Source: an uncultured PS1 clade bacterium (lineage in GTDB: Bacteria; Pseudomonadota; Gammaproteobacteria; PS1; Pseudothioglobaceae). From it: DNA of 6,708 bases. A model generated the notes under the pieces. The model was not told where the DNA came from, did not search any database, and worked only from the letters and a program-made list of their open reading frames with translations. The position numbers and the translations under genes were made by a program. Below are positions 1-5,858 of this stretch, in pieces. Every line of letters starts with the position of its first letter. The first letter of the stretch is position 1. The stretch spans positions 1 to 6,708 of the forward strand of contig CALFDA010000017.1 of the NCBI GenBank assembly GCA_937950605.1, read 5' to 3'.

Positions 1-133
1 AATATTGCAAAGTTTCGATATTAATAGGTGTTTGACGAAAGTCAATAAACTCGAAATCAATTTTTTGAGTTTGCAAAAACTTAGTCGCTTGTTTGACAGT
101 ATCACAATTTTTTATGCCATACATTTTTATCAT
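1..133 (-). CDS. yffB: ArsC/Spx-family reductase-like protein, YffB type (5' part only)
   Basis: Only the first 44 codons are present; the gene runs off the left edge. The translation begins MIKMYGIKNCDTVKQATKFL, which lines up residue for residue with the N terminus of E. coli YffB (M-I-x-L-Y-G-I-K-N-C-D-T). Cys10 sits where the ArsC/Spx family carries its redox-active cysteine at the end of the first strand of the thioredoxin-like fold. The family includes arsenate reductases and the regulator Spx; YffB-type members are presumed glutathione-dependent thiol reductases with no firmly known substrate, so arsenate resistance should not be assumed. The start at 133 fits the family N terminus. 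It directly abuts the TAA stop of the upstream PGPGW gene and has a GGAG ribosome binding site six bases ahead, inside that gene's last codons. It is therefore the fourth gene of the glyS-dtd operon. The ATG at 124 is an alternative start but would remove conserved residues. Confidence 0.85.
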   Translation of the reverse strand, partial: MIKMYGIKNCDTVKQATKFLQTQKIDFEFIDFRQTPINIETLQY

Positions 134-532
134 TTATCGCTCCAAAGGCGGTTTTTTTGCTTTTTCTCTTAACCAATTAATGGCTTTAAAAGTTGCATCA
201 TTGCGAATAATCTTTAATTCTAAGTTGCGCTTACCTGGAAATTCCATTAAAAATAACCCTAATAAAATAGAAATAACTCCTTGACCAGGGGTAAGCAACA
301 TAATAATTCCAACTAACAATAACACAAATCCGAAAAAGTTTTTGATAGTCGTTATAAAGAAGTTACGCCCATTTTTACGGTAATTGTTACGGACAAAATA
401 ATCGGCGGGAATTTTCCCTAACAGCCATGGCATGGCTAAAATACTGACGATAAAAACAATCCCTGAAATAATACCTATGGCTATCAGTATGTTTTCATAT
501 TCAGCAAAAATATTGTTAATAAAGTCTAACAT
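134..532 (-). CDS. PGPGW-type putative transmembrane protein
   Basis: This is a small inner-membrane protein of 132 residues. A first hydrophobic helix spans about residues 14-38 and ends in PWLLGKIPADYFV. A short basic loop (about 49-57, YRKNGRN) follows, then a second long hydrophobic stretch at about 66-98 broken in the middle by a Pro-Gly turn (LLTPGQGVISILLGL, PGQG at 82-85). The C-terminal tail is basic and probably cytoplasmic. The Pro-Gly turn between two half-helices is the hallmark of the PGPGW family (putative transmembrane protein), here in a PGQG variant, and the following MEFPGKR also fits. No biochemical function is known for the family, and none can be read from the sequence. 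The start lies 9 bp after the dtd stop with only a weak GAG-type ribosome binding site, so translation is probably coupled to dtd. The stop codon abuts the start of the yffB-like gene. Length is typical for the family. Confidence 0.75.
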   Translation of the reverse strand: MLDFINNIFAEYENILIAIGIISGIVFIVSILAMPWLLGKIPADYFVRNNYRKNGRNFFITTIKNFFGFVLLLVGIIMLLTPGQGVISILLGLFLMEFPGKRNLELKIIRNDATFKAINWLREKAKKPPLER

Positions 533-541
533 TTTGGGATC

Positions 542-979
542 TCAACATTCTAATAAAAAAGTAACTGGTCCATCATTGGTAAGCGACACCTGCATATTAG
601 CACCAAAAATACCACTGGCAACTATTGGATGAACGCGCTTAATTTGCATCAAAAAATAATCATATAATGCCTCTGCTAAAATTGGCGATTTTGCCGTGGA
701 AAAGCCTGCGCGCGTGCCTGATTTTGTATCAGCCACTAAAGTGAATTGCGATACCACAAGCACCCCGCCCTTAATGTCGGTAACAGACAAATTCATCTTT
801 TCTTGTGCATCAATAAATACTCTATAAATTAGTATCTTCTTAAGCATTTTATCAACCTGTGGCTTTTCGTCGCCTTTTTCAAGCCCTAAAAAAACCAACA
901 AACCCTGTTTAATTTCACCCGTAATTCTTCCATCAACCTCAACCTTAGCATTAACGACGCGCTGAATAAGTGCTTTCAC
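542..979 (-). CDS. dtd: D-aminoacyl-tRNA deacylase (D-Tyr-tRNA(Tyr) deacylase)
   Basis: Dtd hydrolyses D-amino acids, and glycine mischarged on tRNA(Ala), from tRNA in the cytoplasm, protecting translation from wrong-handed residues. The 145-residue product has the usual family length. It shows both signature motifs: SQFTL at 77-81 and NDGPVT at 135-140, whose Gly-cis-Pro pair (137-138) forms the chirality-checking element across the dimer interface. The N terminus MKALIQRVVNAKVEVDGRITGEI is typical. The segment that usually reads GxRPSF is GTRAGF here, a mild variation. The start codon is GTG and overlaps the glyS stop by four bases (GTGA). There is no convincing Shine-Dalgarno sequence, so the ribosome probably re-initiates after finishing glyS. 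The pairing with glyS makes functional sense because both proteins control what is attached to tRNA. Confidence 0.96.
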   Translation of the reverse strand: MKALIQRVVNAKVEVDGRITGEIKQGLLVFLGLEKGDEKPQVDKMLKKILIYRVFIDAQEKMNLSVTDIKGGVLVVSQFTLVADTKSGTRAGFSTAKSPILAEALYDYFLMQIKRVHPIVASGIFGANMQVSLTNDGPVTFLLEC

Positions 980-3006
980 TTTGATAAGTAGGTTATATCA
1001 GCAACCCGCAAAAACAATGCTCTAATACGGTTAATTAAAGCTAACCTTAATTTTTTTAAGGCTGGATTTTCATCATTCACCATCACATTATCAAAAAAAT
1101 CGTCAATCACAGGTTTGAGGCTTAAAAATGCTACTATCATCGCAGGATAATCTTGATTTATATTGATTTTTTCAAGTGCCTGATGTAGTTCTTTATCAAA
1201 CTCACTAGCATTATCAAACTCTATCATATCAACACTTATTGTTGATTCATGACTATCTTTTAGAATGTTCTTAATACGCTTGTTGACTTCAATTAAGCCA
1301 CTAGAATTTTTATCTTGCATAAATTCATGTATGGCCTTAATACGCAAATGATAATCATAAACAGATGTTGATGTGTGTTGTGCTGCCAACACTGCTTTTA
1401 CTGCTGCCTTATCAATGCCCTTGTCTTGATAATAAGATTCTAATCTCTCGAGGACAAAATGACGAATCTTAGCGGCAATATCTGTATTAAAACCATGCAA
1501 TTTAGATGATTCAAATAACAATTCTGATAAGTTTAAGGTTAATTTTGCCTCAATCATTATGCGCAACAAGCCGAGTGCCGAGCGTTTTAGTGCATAAGGG
1601 TCTTTCGAACCTGTTGGTTTATGTCCAATGCCATAAATACCCACAATGCTATCAACTTTATCAGCAACAGCAACACACAAGCCTTCAACTGTTGAGGGCA
1701 ATCTATCGCCTGAAAATCTTGGATAATAATGCTCGCTAATTGCAGTTGCAACCGCGATATTTTCGCCATCATTTAGCGCATAATAACCACCCATCACACC
1801 TTGTAAATCGGCAAACTCACCCACCATATCGGTTACTAAATCTGTTTTCGACAATAACCCCGCGCGCGCGCTGTTTGCCCCGTTAGCACCAATAATATCA
1901 GCAACATAACTTGATAATACCTCGATACGTCTAACCTTTTCACCCATTGACCCAAGCCCGTCCATAAACAATACATTGTCTAATTTTGAGATTCTAGATT
2001 CCAAAGTTGTTAATTTATCTTGCTCATAAAAAAATTCTGCATCACTTAAACGCGGACGAATAACACGCTCATTGCCATCAATAATAACTGATAAATCAGT
2101 GGGATTAATATTAGCAACTGCAATAAAAGCGGGCAATAACTTGCCTTGTTTATCTACCATGTGAAAATATTTTTGATGTGATTTCATAGCAGAAATCAAC
2201 ACTTCTTCTGGAACCTTTAAAAATTTTTTGTCAAAATTACCCGAAACAGCACATGGGCATTCAACCAATGCGCATACTTCGTCCAACAAGTATTCATCAA
2301 TAACAGCTTGGGCATTGTTTGCACTTGCTACTTGTATGACTTGATTGCGAATTATTTCTTTGCGCATTGCAAAATCTGCTTGAATTTGCGCTTTTTCAAG
2401 CAGTGTTGTTTGATAGGCTTTAGCGTTATCAATATCAAACATCTTCTCGCCTGTGAAACGCATTCCACGAGTGGTATTGCCGCTATCAAGCCCCATAATA
2501 TTTGCTTTAATTGTATTGTTGCCTAACAACATAACCAACCAATGCACAGGGCGCGCAAAATTAAAATCTAAATCAGCCCAACGCATTGCACGTGTAATAG
2601 GAATTTTTTTGATGGCTAAATTTACTACTTCTGGCAATAAATCTTGTGTCTTTCTACCTTGTTTCTCTTGTGTAAAAAAATAATAATCAACGCCATTAAA
2701 TGCCTTCTTTGCTAAATTTTCTTTGTCGACACCACAAGATTTGGCAAACCCCTCAAGTGCTTGCTCGGGCGCATTTACCGCTGGTCCTCTACGCTGAATT
2801 GTTTGATTTTCTTGTTGCGCCTGCAAATCATGCACTAAAACCGCCAAACGTCTTGGCGTAGCAAAGGCAGACACTTTATTAAAAGATAAATTTAGTGCTT
2901 TAAGCTGTTGTGTTAAATTATTGCTTAGTGAATTTGATAGTTGTTTTAATAATTTAGGTGGCAATTCTTCAGTGCCAAGTTCTAATAAAAAATCTTGTGT
3001 AATCAT
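976..3006 (-). CDS. glyS: glycyl-tRNA synthetase beta subunit
   Basis: This is the beta chain of the bacterial alpha2beta2 glycyl-tRNA synthetase. It binds tRNA(Gly) while the alpha chain (GlyQ) carries the aminoacylation site. The 676 residues compare with 689 in E. coli, and matches run end to end. They include FLLELGTEELPPK at 6-18, FATPRRLAV at 48-56, MRWADLDFNFARPVH at 141-155, KSHQKYF at 275-281, RVIRPRLSDAEFF at 314-326, RAGLLSKTDLVTDMV at 381-395, LQGVMGGYYA at 401-410, YYPRFSGDRLP at 427-437 and GSKDPYALKRSALGLLRI at 466-483. The C-terminal helical part (about 570-676) ends LFLRVADITYLSK, close to the E. coli LFLRVADISLLQ. The ATG at 3006 gives the expected family N terminus, although no clear Shine-Dalgarno sequence precedes it. 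glyQ, normally directly upstream, is missing: a 229 bp non-coding gap and then tolA lie there. glyS overlaps dtd by 4 bp downstream. Confidence 0.97.
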   Translation of the reverse strand: MITQDFLLELGTEELPPKLLKQLSNSLSNNLTQQLKALNLSFNKVSAFATPRRLAVLVHDLQAQQENQTIQRRGPAVNAPEQALEGFAKSCGVDKENLAKKAFNGVDYYFFTQEKQGRKTQDLLPEVVNLAIKKIPITRAMRWADLDFNFARPVHWLVMLLGNNTIKANIMGLDSGNTTRGMRFTGEKMFDIDNAKAYQTTLLEKAQIQADFAMRKEIIRNQVIQVASANNAQAVIDEYLLDEVCALVECPCAVSGNFDKKFLKVPEEVLISAMKSHQKYFHMVDKQGKLLPAFIAVANINPTDLSVIIDGNERVIRPRLSDAEFFYEQDKLTTLESRISKLDNVLFMDGLGSMGEKVRRIEVLSSYVADIIGANGANSARAGLLSKTDLVTDMVGEFADLQGVMGGYYALNDGENIAVATAISEHYYPRFSGDRLPSTVEGLCVAVADKVDSIVGIYGIGHKPTGSKDPYALKRSALGLLRIMIEAKLTLNLSELLFESSKLHGFNTDIAAKIRHFVLERLESYYQDKGIDKAAVKAVLAAQHTSTSVYDYHLRIKAIHEFMQDKNSSGLIEVNKRIKNILKDSHESTISVDMIEFDNASEFDKELHQALEKININQDYPAMIVAFLSLKPVIDDFFDNVMVNDENPALKKLRLALINRIRALFLRVADITYLSK

Positions 3007-3031
3007 ATTATGTTAAGGTCAATACAATTTT

Positions 3032-3047
3032 AGAGGCTATTTCCTCT
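3032..3047. repeat. short inverted repeat in the glyS leader
   Basis: AGAGG (3032-3036) and CCTCT (3043-3047) form a perfect 5-bp stem with a 6-base loop, about 25 bases upstream of the glyS start codon. Read on the plus strand it is followed by GTTTTTTA, so it resembles a weak intrinsic terminator for any rightward transcript. Read on the minus strand it would lie in the 5' leader of glyS mRNA. The stem is short and could be chance. Confidence 0.3.
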
Positions 3048-3060
3048 GTTTTTTAATCTA

Positions 3061-3149
3061 AATACTAGGGCGGTAACTAAACGCAATTTACTCTCTAGTG
3101 AATTTTACCAGTATTGTTTTTGTGTAAATCCAAAAACAACCTAGTGAAT
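3061..3149. repeat. nested inverted and direct repeats between tolA and glyS
   Basis: Three repeat elements lie together. First, TTGTTTTTG (3114-3122) and CAAAAACAA (3131-3139) form a perfect 9-bp stem with an 8-base loop. Second, the 9-base direct repeat CTAGTGAAT occurs at 3095-3103 and 3141-3149 and brackets that stem. Third, AATACT (3061-3066) plus GGTAA (3072-3076) can pair with TTACC plus AGTATT (3105-3115), giving an 11-bp stem with a 5-base bulge that overlaps the first stem. The minus strand here should carry the glyS promoter and leader; TTGTTT and AATACT separated by 18 bases are possible but poor -35 and -10 boxes. The function of the repeats is unknown. Confidence 0.4.
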
Positions 3150-3206
3150 ATATGGATTCTCATTGCCCTTGGTATAAAAAACAATTTGCCGACTTGAGAT
3201 TAATCA

Positions 3207-3250
3207 AAAGTTAATGAGTTTTTGTGTTTAAGTCATTACTCATTAACTTT
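3207..3250 (-). terminator. stem-loop at the end of tolA, likely transcription terminator
   Basis: AAAGTTAATGAGT (3207-3219) is the exact reverse complement of ACTCATTAACTTT (3238-3250), giving a perfect 13-bp stem with an 18-base loop. On the minus strand the upstream arm contains the last four tolA codons (Lys-Val-Asn-Glu) and the first base of its TAA stop. The downstream arm is followed by TTTTGATT, a short U-rich tail that begins in the stem. This fits an intrinsic terminator ending the tol transcript before glyS. The stem is AT-rich and the U-tract modest, so leaky termination or a role in mRNA 3'-end protection is also possible. Confidence 0.55.
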
Positions 3251-4138
3251 GAAAATGAATTTTATGTTAGGGTCAAATATGCTAGCGTCAGGCGGACTTG
3301 GTAATGGTGAGGCTTTATTTACTGCTCGTATAATTGAATTCCTAAAAGAAACTTCCCTACTCTTGTTATCAACGCTACAAGAATCTATCTTAACTTTTTT
3401 TACATTGCCACCTTTATCCTGCACAATGTCCACCGCACAAGTCCAATTATCTTTTGCGCCACCGTAACGCCATTGGTTATGGACTCTCGAGGCAATTTGG
3501 GCGATATAACTTACTTTAAGTTCGCCTAAAATTTTCTGTTGCTTAGCTTTTATTTTTTCTGATGCTTGTAACTCAGCCGCTTCGGCTAATTTGCGTTTTT
3601 TTTGCTCTTCTTTGAACCTTTTGGCTTCAGTTTTACGCTGTTTTTCTATGGCTTGTTTTTTCTCTTCTGCATCTTTAGCCTTTTTTTCTGCTATTTTTCT
3701 TTTTTTCTCAGCTAAGGCTTTAGCAGCCTTTGCTTGTTCGGTTCGCGCTTTAAGTTTGTTAATTTTTCGTTGTTTTTGATAGCGCTGATCCTCTAGCTCT
3801 CTTAGATATTTTTGTTTAAGTTTAATTTTTTGTTGCTTTATTGTTCTAGCTTCGTCTAAGGCAGATTCAGAAATAATATATTGGTTTAGTTTTATGGTTT
3901 TTTTAACCTTGTGATTGTCGACATCAAAATTGTCTGCATGCGCATGTTGTGCAATTTCAACATGTTTATCACTTGTGTTGTTATTTTTTAATTCTAATAT
4001 TCGTTGCTTATCTTCTGGTGCTTGCTCCCACAATAAAACAACAATTATCAATGCATGAAACATTAACGAAACACTAAAGGCAACAGGGCTATTTTTAATG
4101 ATTTTGGGTGTTTTTTTTTGCAAATAACCTAGAGTCAT
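3236..4138 (-). CDS. tolA: TolA, periplasm-spanning protein of the Tol-Pal system
   Basis: TolA is anchored in the inner membrane, is energised by TolQ-TolR, and reaches across the periplasm to contact Pal/TolB; the system constricts the outer membrane during division. The three classic domains are visible. Domain I has a basic cytoplasmic N terminus and a single helix at about 19-37 (VAFSVSLMFHALIIVVLLW). Domain II, at about 95-205, is a Lys/Glu/Ala/Gln-rich coiled-coil-like helix. Domain III, at about 207-300, begins VSYIAQIASRVHNQWRY and ends with SPLPSPPDASIFDPNIKFIFK, the TolA C-terminal signature. Cys234 and Cys254 could form the disulfide known in E. coli TolA domain III. At 300 residues it is much shorter than E. 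coli TolA (421), with the loss mostly in domain II. The ATG overlaps the tolR stop by four bases (ATGA), so translation is coupled. No tolB or pal follows. Confidence 0.93.
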   Translation of the reverse strand: MTLGYLQKKTPKIIKNSPVAFSVSLMFHALIIVVLLWEQAPEDKQRILELKNNNTSDKHVEIAQHAHADNFDVDNHKVKKTIKLNQYIISESALDEARTIKQQKIKLKQKYLRELEDQRYQKQRKINKLKARTEQAKAAKALAEKKRKIAEKKAKDAEEKKQAIEKQRKTEAKRFKEEQKKRKLAEAAELQASEKIKAKQQKILGELKVSYIAQIASRVHNQWRYGGAKDNWTCAVDIVQDKGGNVKKVKIDSCSVDNKSREVSFRNSIIRAVNKASPLPSPPDASIFDPNIKFIFKVNE

Positions 4139-4554
4139 TTTCCAATTATTCCTACTTTTTTGATACTAGTATTTTTCTGAATAAACGTCAATAACTCAAT
4201 ATATCTGCCGATATTAGCCATTTTATCTGGTTTAATAGCAACCACTAAATTTGGGTTAATCTTGCCCTCTTCCTCTATTTCTACAATAATTTGCTCTAAA
4301 GTAGCAGGGTTTTTTGATTCGCCAATATAAAAATAACCATTTTTATCCATCGAAACAATTACAGGGTCATTTTCTATCAAATCTTCTACAACTACATCTT
4401 TGTTTAAGACAGTTAAATCGACTTCAATACCCTGTTCGAGAATCGGTGTGGTTATCATAAAAATCACCAACAACACCAACATCACGTCAATATAAGGAAC
4501 AATATTGATGTTAGCATCGACATTAACTTTGTTACGTTTTGGCAAATATATCAT
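4135..4554 (-). CDS. tolR: TolR, proton-channel subunit of the Tol motor
   Basis: TolR works with TolQ in the inner membrane to convert the proton gradient into movement of TolA. The 139-residue protein has a short basic cytoplasmic tail (LPKRNK) and the motif NINIVPYIDVMLVLLVIFMITTP. That motif contains one membrane helix (about 21-38) and Asp23, at the same position as the essential Asp23 of E. coli TolR. A periplasmic domain follows (about 45-139), ending SIKKVGIIGK. The ExbD/TolR fold is shared with ExbD; the placement between tolQ and tolA, and the sequence QGIEVDL after the helix, argue for TolR. It starts 15 bp after the tolQ stop with no clear ribosome binding site and overlaps tolA by four bases. 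Length matches the family (E. coli 142). Confidence 0.94.
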   Translation of the reverse strand: MIYLPKRNKVNVDANINIVPYIDVMLVLLVIFMITTPILEQGIEVDLTVLNKDVVVEDLIENDPVIVSMDKNGYFYIGESKNPATLEQIIVEIEEEGKINPNLVVAIKPDKMANIGRYIELLTFIQKNTSIKKVGIIGK

Positions 4555-4569
4555 AGTTTTAAAATGTAT

Positions 4570-5253
4570 TTACCGTTGAAAAATAACAAACATTTTCTCA
4601 ACAAAAGTGCTGTATTGACTAGCAATATCATTAATTTGTGTAGAAAAGCGATTGTAGGCTATAGTAGCCGGAATTGCGGCAAACAAACCAAAGGCTGTGG
4701 CAATTAATGCCTCGGCAATACCAGGGGCAACCACAGCAATGCTAGCCTGTTTAACTGATGTTAAGCCAATAAAAGAATGCATAATGCCCCACACTGTGCC
4801 AAACAAACCAATATATGGGCTTGAAGATGCGATCATCGCTAAAATGCCTAAGTTGTTCTCTAGTTTTCCAACTTCGTTATTTGCCTTAGTATTCATAATT
4901 CGATAAGCACGCTCTGCACTAGATTTTTTATCAGCTAGCCCTACATGGATAAATTCTTGATAACCTGAAGAAAAAATATTTGGCATTGCGCCAACATTCG
5001 GCATATCAGGTTGTGATTCGTTGAGTGCTTTCTCTACAGAAAAATGCTGGGCAAACTCTTCAATATCACGTCTAACCTGTAATAAAGTTTTCTTTTTCGA
5101 AAAGATAATTGTCCAAGAATAAATACTCATTACCAGCAAAATCAACATTACCATAGAAACAACAAAATCGGCTTGAGTAATCAAGTTTAAAATGCTAATG
5201 CTGCCATCAACAAACTCATTAGCACTATTAATAATGGTGATATTATTATCCAT
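4570..5253 (-). CDS. tolQ: TolQ, membrane motor subunit of the Tol system
   Basis: TolQ is the scaffold of the Tol proton channel; several copies surround a TolR dimer and the TolA helix. The 227 residues (E. coli 230) contain three membrane segments: about 29-51, 137-160 and 172-199, with a large cytoplasmic loop between the first two. Two family hallmarks are clear. YIGLFGTVWGIMHSFIGL at 147-164 contains Thr153, and APGIAEALIATAFGLFAAIPA at 176-196 contains Thr186. These two threonines have the same 33-residue spacing as the pore threonines Thr145 and Thr178 of E. coli TolQ. The MHSF context and gene order favour TolQ over its paralogue ExbB. The ATG at 5253 follows directly on the stop of the ybgC remnant and has a strong AAGGAG site seven bases upstream. 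It is the first intact gene of the tol block. Confidence 0.96.
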   Translation of the reverse strand: MDNNITIINSANEFVDGSISILNLITQADFVVSMVMLILLVMSIYSWTIIFSKKKTLLQVRRDIEEFAQHFSVEKALNESQPDMPNVGAMPNIFSSGYQEFIHVGLADKKSSAERAYRIMNTKANNEVGKLENNLGILAMIASSSPYIGLFGTVWGIMHSFIGLTSVKQASIAVVAPGIAEALIATAFGLFAAIPATIAYNRFSTQINDIASQYSTFVEKMFVIFQR

Positions 5254-5567
5254 TTATTCTCTCCTTATTGTCTCCACTAAAACAACACGACCACGTATCC
5301 CAAACAATGCCTTATTTTGCCCTAAGCGTGTCATTTTCTGTGAAAAAATTAAACATGTGCACTTTTTATTAAGTGAAGTTTTTACAATATGGCATTTCGC
5401 ATCGTGCGAATAACAAAAAACTGCATTGTGATTGACAATAACCGTATTTTGTCCAAAGCCTAAATTGTGCAAACACTCATCACATTCTTTTTCAAATTCC
5501 TAAGTGTAGCATGATACACCACGCCACAACTATCTGTGTATGCATAAAGTCTCAATAACGCCTCGCA
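5254..5567 (-). pseudogene. ybgC: decayed ybgC (acyl-CoA thioesterase of the tol-pal cluster)
   Basis: This is a remnant of the hotdog-fold thioesterase that normally starts tol-pal operons. In one frame (from about 5567) the minus strand reads LLRLYAYTDSCGVVYHATLRN, matching the family active-site segment YEDTDAGGVVYHA including the catalytic-type Asp (codon 5534-5532). At about 5494-5496 a one-base loss in a T run shifts the frame. The protein then continues FEKECDECLHNLGFGQ (family: FERARTEMLxHLGFxQ) and DAKCHIVKTSLNKK, then LIFSQKMTRLGQN (family: LVFTQRIVN), and VVLVETIRRE up to the TAA at 5256. About ten codons seem missing after GFGQ, the last dozen or so residues are gone, and no in-frame start is present. 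The piece downstream of the frameshift stays open for 72 codons from a TTG at 5472, but without the active site it should not form a working enzyme. The 3' end still supplies the tolQ ribosome binding site, which may explain its persistence. A sequencing error could explain the frameshift but not the deletions. Confidence 0.75.
5261..5266 (-). promoter_or_regulatory. tolQ ribosome binding site
   Basis: AAGGAG on the minus strand, seven bases before the tolQ ATG, is the strongest Shine-Dalgarno sequence on the minus strand of this window. It lies inside the last codons of the ybgC remnant, so selection on tolQ translation can preserve this part of the broken gene. Confidence 0.7.
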
Positions 5568-5601
5568 TTAGTTTTATTTGGTTGATATAGAAGCGTTCAA
5601 T

Positions 5602-5631
5602 ATTCTATTGCACCCACAGACAAAAATTCAA
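5602..5631 (-). promoter_or_regulatory. candidate sigma-70 promoter for the ybgC-tolQRA block
   Basis: On the minus strand TTGAAT (5631-5626) is followed after 18 bases by TAGAAT (5607-5602). Each hexamer matches four or five of six consensus bases, and the predicted start, near 5595, lies just ahead of the ybgC remnant. AT-rich DNA produces such matches by chance, so this is only the best candidate seen. Confidence 0.4.
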
Positions 5632-5669
5632 TTAATTCTTAATATTGGTTAATTTTTAGCTAAATTTTT

Positions 5670-5707
5670 GCGTTATTAGGTTTTTTATAAAACCTCAATT
5701 ATTACGC
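5670..5707. repeat. hairpin upstream of the tol block
   Basis: AGGTTTT (5678-5684) and AAAACCT (5689-5695) form a perfect 7-bp stem with a 4-base loop. Imperfect outer arms extend it: GCGTTATT at 5670-5677 and AATTATTACGC at 5697-5707. The symmetry could serve as a weak bidirectional terminator separating the two divergent units, or as a protein-binding site. No strong T-tract follows on either strand. Confidence 0.35.
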
Positions 5708-5800
5708 TGTTTGCCATTTTTTCAACTAGGCGCATTCTGCCGAATCAGAGTTATTGTAGTTATAGTGGTATTAATTTAGTCTATTTCTAGGCTTATACAA

Positions 5801-5829
5801 TGCACAACTGTATGGCTTTAAAATATAAT
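5801..5829 (+). promoter_or_regulatory. candidate sigma-70 promoter of the DUF262 gene
   Basis: A perfect TATAAT box at 5824-5829 is preceded by TGCACA (5801-5806, four of six bases of TTGACA) at the ideal 17-base spacing. Transcription would start near 5836, leaving a leader of about 95 bases that contains the inverted repeat at 5859-5894 and the ribosome binding site at 5915-5921. Confidence 0.5.
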
Positions 5830-5858
5830 GTTATTTGATGGATTAACCTAGTTAATTA

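Noticed and set aside
1..133. True arsenate reductase (arsC) for arsenic resistance
   Set aside because: The visible N terminus is closer to YffB (MIxxYGIKNCDT), no other ars genes are near, and the residues needed to tell the subfamilies apart lie beyond the window.
3095..3149. Insertion-sequence or MITE remnant
   Set aside because: The 9-base direct repeats enclose only 37 bases and there are no terminal inverted repeats characteristic of a known element. Kept as a low-level observation only.
3591..3779. Open frame rich in Phe, Ser, Ala and Leu on the plus strand opposite tolA, which looks membrane-like
   Set aside because: It is the reverse complement of the Lys/Glu/Ala-rich coiled-coil region of TolA; AAA and GAA codons read as TTT and TTC on the other strand. 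No ribosome binding site or family resemblance.
3500..3840. Low-complexity repeat array
   Set aside because: The biased composition is explained by the Lys/Glu/Ala/Gln-rich helical domain II of TolA; there is no regular DNA repeat unit.
4135..5253. ExbB-ExbD pair instead of TolQ-TolR
   Set aside because: The fold is shared, but the following gene ends in a TolA-type domain with SPLPSPPD, a ybgC relic precedes, and the TolQ sequence has the TolQ-type FGTVWGIMHSF motif.
5254..5472. A 72-codon open frame upstream of tolQ that could be called a novel small protein
   Set aside because: Its sequence aligns with the middle and C-terminal parts of YbgC, its first codon TTG corresponds to a Leu inside that family, and the missing N-terminal half lies just upstream in another frame. 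It is a remnant, not a new gene.
5690..5730. Tiny minus-strand reading frame MANSVIIEVL in the intergenic region
   Set aside because: Ten codons, no good ribosome binding site, and part of it is the hairpin arm; no support for a real peptide.
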